Below the pieces are notes generated by a model. It saw only the letters and a list, made by a program, of their open reading frames with translations. It did no database searches and was not told where the DNA came from. From positions 1-5,639 of the forward strand of contig CAKSUH010000113.1 of NCBI GenBank assembly GCA_934500855.1: a DNA stretch of 5,639 nt, read 5' to 3'. Positions 1 to 4,990 of this stretch are shown in pieces (position 1 is the stretch's first letter; every line of letters starts with the position of its first letter). This DNA is from an uncultured Eubacteriales bacterium. Lineage in GTDB: Bacteria; Bacillota; Clostridia; Oscillospirales; CAG-272. A program made the translations under genes and the position numbers.

Positions 1-1
1 G

Positions 2-1150
2 GGCGAGGCGCTCCGCTCCGGTTGGATCACGACCGGCCCGAGGACCAAAAAGCTGGTAAAGGAACTCGCGGAATGGCTTGAAGCCGAAAAATGCGTTTGT
101 CTGAACTCACAGACCGCCTGTGCGGAACTGACCCTGCGTGTGCTGGGAATCGGTCCCGGGGACGAGGTTCTGGTGCCTGCTTATACCTATACGGCGTCGG
201 CGTCGGTTATTGCGCATGTCGGTGCGAAAATCGTTCTGATCGATTCGCAGAAGGACCGCGTGGAAATGGATTACGACGCGCTGGAAGCTGCAATTACCGA
301 GCGGACAAAGGCGATCATCCCGGTTGACATCGGCGGTGTTCCCTGCGACTATACCCGTATTTTTGAAGTTGCGGAGCGGAAAAAGCATTTATTCCGTCCG
401 ACGAACGATCTTCAACGCGCCATCGGCAGAGTTGCTGTCTGCGCGGATACCGCGCACGCGCTCGGCGCAAAATGGCACGGTCGCATGGTTGGAAGCGTTG
501 CGGATTTCTCCTGCTTCAGCTTCCATGCGGTCAAGAATTTTACAACCGCCGAGGGCGGCGCAGTGACATGGAGACCGATTGAAGGGGTGGACGGCGAGGC
601 GCTGTATCATCGGTTCCAGTTGCTCAGCCTGCACGGACAGTCCAAGGATGCCTTGGCAAAGACCAGACTGGGCGAGTGGGAATACGATGTTGTGGGCACA
701 TGGTATAAATGCAACATGACCGATATTGCGGCGGCAATCGGGTTGAAGCAATTGGAGCGTTACCCGCAGATGCTGGAGCGCAGACGGGAACTGGTGCGGC
801 GTTACGATGCCGCATTCAAGCCGCTCGGCGTGCAGGTGCTGGAGCACTATAACCGTGAGCACGAATCCTCGGGGCATCTGTATATCACCCGTGTGCCGGG
901 TATCACACCGGAGCAGAGGAACGAAATCATCCACAAAATGGCGGAGCGCGGCATCGCCTGCAATGTGCACTACAAGCCGCTTCCGATGCACACGGCATAC
1001 AAAAATCTCGGGTTTGACATTGCCGATTTTCCGAACGCCTATGCGTTCTTTGCGAACGAGATCACGCTCCCGCTCCACACCTGCCTGACGGATGCGAATG
1101 CGGAATATGTAATGGAGAATTATATCGAAATTCTGAAAGAGTATATGTGA
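2..1150 (+). CDS. DegT/DnrJ/EryC1/StrS-family PLP-dependent sugar aminotransferase, 5'-truncated by window edge
   Basis: Family role: these fold-type I PLP enzymes transfer an amino group, usually from glutamate, to a nucleotide-linked keto-sugar in the cytosol, giving amino sugars for surface glycans. The reading frame is open from base 2, and its first residues (GEALRSGWITTGP) are the conserved DegT N-terminal segment, so the true start lies upstream, probably some 20-30 codons away. A GTG at 140 is internal and should not be taken as the start. About 382 residues are visible, so the full protein fits the usual length near 400. Visible landmarks are the PLP-phosphate region NSQTACAE, the PAYTYTAS motif, the cofactor Asp in ADTAHALGA (codon 446-448) and the Schiff-base Lys in SFHAVKNFTTAEGG (codon 533-535). 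Its stop overlaps the next start (TGATG), so it is operonic and probably translationally coupled to the sugar transferase. The exact sugar cannot be read from sequence; a PglE-like 4-amino-sugar role is plausible given the PglC-like neighbour. Confidence 0.93.
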   Translation, partial: GEALRSGWITTGPRTKKLVKELAEWLEAEKCVCLNSQTACAELTLRVLGIGPGDEVLVPAYTYTASASVIAHVGAKIVLIDSQKDRVEMDYDALEAAITERTKAIIPVDIGGVPCDYTRIFEVAERKKHLFRPTNDLQRAIGRVAVCADTAHALGAKWHGRMVGSVADFSCFSFHAVKNFTTAEGGAVTWRPIEGVDGEALYHRFQLLSLHGQSKDALAKTRLGEWEYDVVGTWYKCNMTDIAAAIGLKQLERYPQMLERRRELVRRYDAAFKPLGVQVLEHYNREHESSGHLYITRVPGITPEQRNEIIHKMAERGIACNVHYKPLPMHTAYKNLGFDIADFPNAYAFFANEITLPLHTCLTDANAEYVMENYIEILKEYM

Positions 1151-1881
1151 TGGTGCTGAAAAAATGGGACCGACTCCCGCTTGAACTGCGGAACGAAGAG
1201 GTGCGGATTTATTATGACATCCTGAAAAAGAAACGGCTGACGCTGATCTGCAAGCGGCTGTTTGACATTGCGGCATCCCTCTTTCTGCTGATCCTGTTAT
1301 CGCCCGTATTTCTGGTTCTGGCGATTGCGATCAAAGCGGACAGTCGCGGTCCCGTTTTTTTCAGGCAGGTCAGGGTCACGCAGTACAACCGCCGTTTCCG
1401 CATCTTCAAATTCCGTTCGATGACAGTCAACACCGAAAAGGAATCCCAGATTACGGTCAAAGGGGACGCGCGCGTGACGAAGGTCGGGGCGTTTATCCGG
1501 CGGTGCCGTCTGGATGAAATCAGCCAGTTGCTCAATGTCCTGCGCGGAGAAATGACCTTTGTGGGAACCCGCCCCGAGGTGCCGCGCTACACCGAGCGGT
1601 ACACCCCCGAAATGATGGCAACCCTCCTGCTTCCCGCAGGCATTACAAGCCTTGCGAGTATCCTCTATAAGGATGAGGCGCGGTTGCTCGACTGCGCGGA
1701 GAATGCGGATGCGGTTTACACGGAAACCGTTCTGCCCGCGAAGATGCGCTACAATCTGGAACAGCTGAAAAAGACCTCGCTGCGGAACGATCTGCGTGTG
1801 ATGGTGATGACGGTGCTGGCGGTGCTGGGAAAGGATTTCGGAGAGAAATCCGACAAAACAGCCGAAAAAAAGAGGAAGTGA
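1150..1881 (+). CDS. PglC-like bacterial sugar transferase (polyprenyl-phosphate sugar-phosphotransferase)
   Basis: This is a monotopic phosphoglycosyl transferase of the bacterial sugar transferase family. Such enzymes move a sugar-1-phosphate from a UDP-sugar to undecaprenyl phosphate on the cytoplasmic membrane face, the first committed step of glycan assembly. From ATG 1150 it has 243 residues, the short form without the multi-span domain of WcaJ/WbaP. It shows an approximately 34-residue charged N-terminus, the KRLFDI entry motif, a hydrophobic re-entrant segment (about 38-60) broken by Ser51-Pro52, GPVFFRQVRV, the FKFRSM motif, the catalytic Asp122-Glu123 pair in RLDEISQLLN, and FVGTRPEVPRY. 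The C-terminal part carries LLLPAGITSLAS, a variant of the usual RPGITGL. Start choice: ATG 1150 overlaps the upstream TGA by one base; a GTG at 1147 would add one residue and cannot be excluded. A weak GAAAGAG lies at 1135-1141. The C-terminus is a lysine-rich tail. The sugar specificity is unknown; the upstream aminotransferase hints at an amino sugar. Confidence 0.93.
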   Translation: MVLKKWDRLPLELRNEEVRIYYDILKKKRLTLICKRLFDIAASLFLLILLSPVFLVLAIAIKADSRGPVFFRQVRVTQYNRRFRIFKFRSMTVNTEKESQITVKGDARVTKVGAFIRRCRLDEISQLLNVLRGEMTFVGTRPEVPRYTERYTPEMMATLLLPAGITSLASILYKDEARLLDCAENADAVYTETVLPAKMRYNLEQLKKTSLRNDLRVMVMTVLAVLGKDFGEKSDKTAEKKRK

Positions 1882-1884
1882 GTT

Positions 1885-2862
1885 ATGGCGGAAATTGTTG
1901 TTTCGGTGATTGTCCCGCTTTATAATGAGGAGCGGTATATCGCGTCCCTGTTGGAGTCGCTGGAAAAGCAGACCTATCCGCGCGAAAACATGGAGTGGAT
2001 TCTGGTGGACGGAATGTCGGGAGACGGAACCGTTGCGGTGATCCGGAGCGCCATGGAGACGGGGCAATACCCGATTGTTCTGCTGAAAAACGAAAAGAAA
2101 AAGACCCCGTATGCGCTGAATCTGGCAATCGGGGAGGCGAGGGGCAGATATATCGTCCGCATGGACGCGCATTCGTATTTCTACCCCGATTATATCGAAA
2201 AATGCGTATACTATCTGGAGCATACCGATGCGGACAGCGTGGGAGGAATTGCCGAAACGCAGGCGGACGGCTTTGCGGGCGGCGCGATTGCGCAGATGCT
2301 TTCCACCAAATTCGGTGTTGGCGGCTCGGATTTTCGGACGGGGGACGGGAACCGCTATGCGGATACCGTGCCCTTTGGCGCGTTCCGCAGAGAGGTGTTC
2401 GACAGGGTTGGGTTGTTCAACCCGAAGCTGTTGCGCAGCGAGGACAACGACATGAATGCGCGGATCCGCGCCTCGGGCGGAAAACTCTGGTTGGCAGAGG
2501 ACATCCGCTTCCGCTACTATTGCAGGGATACCGTCGGCGGGATCCTGAAGATGGGCTTGCAAAACGGAAACGCGCTGTTCCGCACCATGCTTGAAAATCC
2601 GCGCGCGATGAGCCTGCGGCATTTCATTCCGTTTGCTTTTCTGATGTCGCTGATCGTTTTGCCGATTCTCGGCGCATTCCTGCCGGTTTTCGGATGGATT
2701 TTTGCGGCGGAGATGGTGTGCTATATCTTGTTGGACCTGTATTTTTCGTTTTGCAACAAGCATCCGAAATACGGGTTGCTGAATTTCTGGCTTTACCCGC
2801 TGTTCCATGTGACCTACGGCTTCGGCTCGTTGCTTGGACTGTTCGGTGTGAAACTGTACTGA
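1885..2862 (+). CDS. Glycosyltransferase family 2, ExoA-like, membrane-anchored
   Basis: This 325-residue GT-A fold glycosyltransferase is predicted to add a sugar from a nucleotide donor to the lipid-linked glycan at the inner membrane face. The N-terminus has the family 2 signature (VSVIVPLYNEERYIASLLES), then LVDGMSGDGT around residues 40-49, MDAHS at 93-97 in place of a canonical DxD (Asp94 is the candidate metal/nucleotide ligand), GVGGSDFRTG at 144-153, and SEDNDMNARI at 185-194 with the likely acidic catalytic region. The GVGGSDFRTG block followed by DTVPFGAFRREVFDRVG resembles succinoglycan protein ExoA. The C-terminus has about three hydrophobic segments (near 248-268, 269-288 and 300-322), so it should be membrane-bound. 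AGAGGAAG at 1871-1878 sits 6 bases before ATG 1885. The gene starts 3 bases after the previous stop and is in the same frame. Donor and acceptor sugars cannot be told from sequence. Confidence 0.93.
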   Translation: MAEIVVSVIVPLYNEERYIASLLESLEKQTYPRENMEWILVDGMSGDGTVAVIRSAMETGQYPIVLLKNEKKKTPYALNLAIGEARGRYIVRMDAHSYFYPDYIEKCVYYLEHTDADSVGGIAETQADGFAGGAIAQMLSTKFGVGGSDFRTGDGNRYADTVPFGAFRREVFDRVGLFNPKLLRSEDNDMNARIRASGGKLWLAEDIRFRYYCRDTVGGILKMGLQNGNALFRTMLENPRAMSLRHFIPFAFLMSLIVLPILGAFLPVFGWIFAAEMVCYILLDLYFSFCNKHPKYGLLNFWLYPLFHVTYGFGSLLGLFGVKLY

Positions 2863-2881
2863 CGGAAGGAGAACTACGGCG

Positions 2882-3697
2882 ATGAATGAAATACAGACGA
2901 AATTGCTGGATATGATGAAGTGGTTCCACGCCTATTGCGAGGAAAACGGACTGCGTTACTACGCGCTCGGCGGCACCGCTCTGGGCGCGGTCCGTCACGG
3001 CGGATTCATTCCGTGGGATGACGATCTGGATGTCGGAATGCCGCGGGCGGACTATGACAGAATGATCGCGCTTTGTGAAAACGGGACGGGAAACGCACAC
3101 TACCGCATCGAAGCGCCGGGGCAGAATCGGGACTTCATCTATCCGTTCTGCAAAGCCTACGATACCGAAACCACGCTGGTGGAGAACGCACGGATCAAGG
3201 TCAAAAGAGGCGTTTATATCGATATTTTTCCACTTGACGGCATCGGGAATACGAAAGAGGAAAGCGAGAAAAACTATCGGCGGATCAATCGGGACATCAG
3301 TCTGCTGAACACGAAAATCTGCGCGCTCAGGCGGGGCGGTCGACCTTTTCGGAATTTCTTTATCATCGTCGGACGGATGATTCCGGATTTTCTGGTGAGC
3401 CGCGACGGTCTGATTGAAAAGATCAACCGCGAAGGAGCCGCAAGACCGTATGACGAATATGCGTATGTGGCAAATCTGTTCGGCGAATGGAAGGCGAACG
3501 AAATTTCCGAACGCGCGTGCTTCGGAACGCCGACGCTTTGCAAATTTGAGGATACGGAAATCTATATACCCGAGATGTCGGACGCTTATCTGACCACCCT
3601 CTACGGCGACTGGCGCAAGCTGCCGCCCGAGGACAAGCGGGTTTCACACCACGACTATCTGATGCTGGACCTGAACAGATCGTATCTGGAGGGATGA
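2882..3697 (+). CDS. LicD-family phosphotransferase (nucleotidyltransferase fold)
   Basis: LicD proteins transfer phospho-groups from CDP-activated donors to glycans: phosphocholine in Haemophilus and pneumococcus, ribitol phosphate in the related fukutin/FKRP enzymes. The 271-residue protein has the hallmark at residues 30-51: ALGGTALGAVRHGGFIP followed by WDDDLDVGM, with Asp46, Asp47, Asp48 and Asp50 as likely metal ligands. GVYIDIFPLDG (110-120) and the C-terminal YGDWRKLPPEDKR (241-253) are also family motifs. There is no signal peptide or clear membrane span, so it probably works in the cytoplasm or at the membrane face. AAGGAG at 2866-2871 lies 10 bases before ATG 2882; the gap from the glycosyltransferase gene is 19 bases, the widest in the operon. 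A TagD-type gene begins one base after its stop, so phosphoglycerol from CDP-glycerol is the favoured donor by context. The sequence alone does not exclude phosphocholine or another phospho-alditol, and no choline uptake or kinase gene is visible here. Confidence 0.92.
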   Translation: MNEIQTKLLDMMKWFHAYCEENGLRYYALGGTALGAVRHGGFIPWDDDLDVGMPRADYDRMIALCENGTGNAHYRIEAPGQNRDFIYPFCKAYDTETTLVENARIKVKRGVYIDIFPLDGIGNTKEESEKNYRRINRDISLLNTKICALRRGGRPFRNFFIIVGRMIPDFLVSRDGLIEKINREGAARPYDEYAYVANLFGEWKANEISERACFGTPTLCKFEDTEIYIPEMSDAYLTTLYGDWRKLPPEDKRVSHHDYLMLDLNRSYLEG

Positions 3698-3698
3698 A

Positions 3699-4091
3699 AT
3701 GAAACGCATTATCACATACGGAACTTTTGACCTGCTGCACTACGGGCATATCAACCTGCTCAGGCAGGCAAAAGCGCTGGGTGACTATCTGATTGTCGGT
3801 TTGTCGACCGATGAATTCAATCGGGACGCAAAGAATAAGGAGTGCTATTTTCCCTATGAAAAGCGGAAGGCGCTTCTGGAGGCGATCCGCTATGTCGACC
3901 TTGTGATTCCCGAAACCTGTTGGGATCAGAAGCGGAGCGATATTCACGAATATCACATCGACACCTTTGTCATCGGCAACGATTGGCAGGGGAAGTTCGA
4001 TTTCCTGAAGGAGGAGGGCGCGGAGGTTGTCTACCTGCCGAGAACGCCCGAAATCAGCACCACGCAGATCAAGCAGGATCTGAATCATTGA
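3699..4091 (+). CDS. tagD: Glycerol-3-phosphate cytidylyltransferase (TagD type)
   Basis: The enzyme makes CDP-glycerol from CTP and sn-glycerol 3-phosphate in the cytosol, the activated donor for glycerol-phosphate teichoic acids and for phosphoglycerol decoration of glycans. The 130-residue length matches Bacillus subtilis TagD (about 129), and the protein matches it along most of its length as recalled: ITYGTFDLLHYGH with the HxGH catalytic motif at His14-His17, STDEFN (36-41), IRYVDLVIPE (63-72), GNDWQGKFDFLK (93-104) and the signature RTPEISTT at 115-122. That last motif and TYGTFDLLH distinguish it from choline- and ethanolamine-phosphate cytidylyltransferases. GGAGGG at 3688-3693 lies 5 bases before ATG 3699 and inside the end of licD; only one base separates the two reading frames, implying coupled translation. 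It is the last gene of the operon and is followed at once by a terminator. No TagB/TagF glycerophosphotransferase is visible in this window. Confidence 0.95.
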   Translation: MKRIITYGTFDLLHYGHINLLRQAKALGDYLIVGLSTDEFNRDAKNKECYFPYEKRKALLEAIRYVDLVIPETCWDQKRSDIHEYHIDTFVIGNDWQGKFDFLKEEGAEVVYLPRTPEISTTQIKQDLNH

Positions 4092-4095
4092 ACGG

Positions 4096-4126
4096 AAAGA
4101 CGAGCGCAACCGCGTTCGTTTTTTTC
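4096..4126 (+). terminator. Rho-independent terminator of the polysaccharide operon
   Basis: ACGAGCGC (4100-4107) pairs with GCGTTCGT (4112-4119) around an AACC tetraloop, with a single G-T wobble. A run of seven T (4119-4125) follows, and A residues upstream of the stem could pair with it. It starts five bases after the tagD stop, so it should end the operon and separate it from the tetR promoter. Confidence 0.88.
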
Positions 4127-4134
4127 TTTCCCCG

Positions 4135-4163
4135 TTGACTTTCGGCGGGGGACATGGTATAAT
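4135..4163 (+). promoter_or_regulatory. Sigma-A promoter for the tetR-family gene
   Basis: The -35 box is TTGACT (4135-4140), the spacer is 17 bases, and the -10 box is a perfect TATAAT (4158-4163) with an extended -10 TGG just upstream (4155-4157). Transcription would start near 4170, leaving a leader of about 87 nt before the regulator's chosen start at 4257. A CCCCG/CGGGG inverted repeat (4130-4134 and 4146-4150) flanks the -35 box and could form part of an operator. Confidence 0.87.
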
Positions 4164-4243
4164 AGAATTGTTCGGCGAAGGATGAGGGGGGATTGCCTCG
4201 TTTGCACGCCTGTTGAGCAGTCATTACGAAACAGCGAACCGAA

Positions 4244-4249
4244 GGGAGG
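4244..4249 (+). promoter_or_regulatory. Ribosome binding site deciding the tetR start
   Basis: GGGAGG, inside AAGGGAGGGG, lies 7 bases before ATG 4257. The alternative ATG at 4182 is only about 12 bases past the predicted transcription start, and its only purine-rich stretch (GAAGG, 4178-4182) abuts the codon. This is the main reason for preferring 4257. Confidence 0.8.
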
Positions 4250-4256
4250 GGCGGTC

Positions 4257-4811
4257 ATGTCCCAGGTTACCAAACGCGCATTGGAGCAGTCGCTGAAAAA
4301 TCTGCTTCTGAAAAAGCCGCTGACCAAGATTACCATCAACGATATCGCCGAGGATTGCGGAATCAATCGCATGACCTTTTATTACCACTTTAAGGATATT
4401 TACGACCTTGTGGAGTGGTCTTGCATGGAGGACGCGCGCCGCGCACTGGAAGAAAACAAGACTTACGATACCTGGCAGGAAGGGCTTTTGCGAATCTTTG
4501 CAGCCGTAAAGCGAAACAAACCCTTCATTCTGACTGTTTACCGCTGCGTGGACCGCGGGCAGGTGGAAAAATTTCTGAATCCGCCGGTTGACGCATTGGT
4601 GCGCGGTGTTATCAATGACGAGATCGGAGAAATGACGGTTCGGGAGGAGGACAAGGAGTTTATCGCACAGGTCTATTCCTATATTTTCATCGGACTGATG
4701 CTGGACTGGATTCGCGATGACCTGCGGGAGGATCCCGCGCAAATCGTGGCGCGGCTGGCAACGCTGATTAAAGGAAGCGTAAAGGAAGCCCTGCGGCGGT
4801 TCAGCCTGTAG
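4257..4811 (+). CDS. TetR/AcrR-family transcriptional regulator
   Basis: This is a predicted dimeric DNA-binding regulator of 184 residues. The N-terminal domain fits TetR: a first helix (TKRALEQSLKNLLLKKPL), then the helix-turn-helix around residues 24-46 with ITINDIAEDCGI, NRMTFYYHF and KDIYDLVEW, the characteristic TFYYHF recognition-helix end. Residues from about 60 to 184 form the variable ligand-binding and dimer domain, mostly helical, with a hydrophobic stretch (VYSYIFIGLMLDWI) near 140. The shape recalls the DhaS-like group of clostridial TetR regulators, but this is from memory and unchecked. ATG 4257 is chosen because it has a well-placed binding site and starts just before the first conserved helix. 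The in-frame ATG at 4182 would add 25 residues with no TetR-like content. The gene has its own strong promoter and lies directly upstream of an oleate hydratase gene, so that gene is its likeliest target, possibly with autoregulation. The ligand is unknown; a fatty acid is a guess from context. Confidence 0.92.
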   Translation: MSQVTKRALEQSLKNLLLKKPLTKITINDIAEDCGINRMTFYYHFKDIYDLVEWSCMEDARRALEENKTYDTWQEGLLRIFAAVKRNKPFILTVYRCVDRGQVEKFLNPPVDALVRGVINDEIGEMTVREEDKEFIAQVYSYIFIGLMLDWIRDDLREDPAQIVARLATLIKGSVKEALRRFSL

Positions 4812-4822
4812 GTTCCGCTCCG

Positions 4823-4850
4823 TTTTATCATTTCCGCCGATCTGATAAAA
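4823..4850. repeat. Perfect 8-bp inverted repeat between regulator and hydratase genes
   Basis: TTTTATCA (4823-4830) and TGATAAAA (4843-4850) are exact reverse complements separated by 12 bases. TTTTAT follows directly (4851-4856). It could be a weak AT-rich bidirectional terminator, or a protein binding site such as an operator. It lies about 60 bases upstream of the predicted hydratase -35 box and before a stronger terminator, which makes simple promoter blocking less obvious. Confidence 0.5.
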
Positions 4851-4862
4851 TTTTATACAATG

Positions 4863-4904
4863 ACCGTCCCCGTGATGAAAACTTGAACACGGGGCGGTTT
4901 TTGT
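4863..4904 (+). terminator. Rho-independent terminator downstream of the tetR-family gene
   Basis: ACCG-T-CCCCGTG (4863-4874) pairs with CACGGGG-CGGT (4888-4898), leaving one bulged T at 4867 and a 13-base loop. Five T (4898-4902) follow. It starts 51 bases after the tetR stop and ends just before the predicted hydratase promoter, so the two genes are probably separate transcription units. Confidence 0.82.
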
Positions 4905-4907
4905 CTA

Positions 4908-4935
4908 TTGTAATCAACGGAAAAAAGGGTATAAT
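4908..4935 (+). promoter_or_regulatory. Sigma-A promoter for the oleate hydratase gene
   Basis: The -10 box is a perfect TATAAT (4930-4935); the best -35 is TTGTAA (4908-4913, four of six consensus bases) at a 16-base spacing. The weaker -35 suits a regulated promoter. The 11 bases GGTATAATAGA (4928-4938) are identical to those at the tetR promoter (4156-4166). Transcription would begin near 4942, giving a leader of about 49 nt. Confidence 0.78.
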
Positions 4936-4955
4936 AGAGTCAGAAAGAAAAAATA

Positions 4956-4971
4956 CGGGCAGGAAAGCCCG
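4956..4971 (+). other. Small hairpin in the hydratase mRNA leader
   Basis: CGGGC (4956-4960) pairs perfectly with GCCCG (4967-4971) around the six-base loop AGGAAA. It stands 5 bases before the AGGAGG ribosome binding site. It may stabilise the 5' end of the message or be chance; there is no T-run after it, so it is not a terminator. Confidence 0.4.
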
Positions 4972-4976
4972 AAAAC

Positions 4977-4982
4977 AGGAGG
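4977..4982 (+). promoter_or_regulatory. Ribosome binding site of the oleate hydratase gene
   Basis: A perfect AGGAGG lies 8 bases before ATG 4991, the ideal arrangement for a Gram-positive start. It supports high translation once the gene is transcribed. Confidence 0.85.
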
Positions 4983-4990
4983 ATTTCGTT

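Noticed and set aside
140..1150. GTG at 140 as the start of the aminotransferase.
   Set aside because: The frame is open upstream to base 2 and encodes conserved DegT sequence (ALRSGWITTGP, NSQTACAE), so 140 is internal.
1866..1872. A AAA AAG slippery heptamer, in the zero frame, near the end of the sugar transferase gene (classic -1 frameshift motif).
   Set aside because: A -1 shift enters a frame that meets a stop near 1920 and does not join the next gene. No clear downstream stem is seen, and the motif is explained by the lysine-rich tail.
1297..2808. Long (503-codon) open frame on the minus strand.
   Set aside because: It is antisense to two well supported genes, rich in Arg, His and Gln as expected for a GC-driven shadow frame, and matches no known protein motif.
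4171..4179. Short palindrome TTCG-G-CGAA just after the tetR -10 box as an operator.
   Set aside because: Only four bases per arm; this is expected by chance and has no second copy near the hydratase promoter.
4182..4256. Upstream ATG giving the TetR protein a 25-residue N-terminal extension.
   Set aside because: It is very close to the predicted transcription start, has no properly spaced ribosome binding site, and the extension has no TetR-like content.
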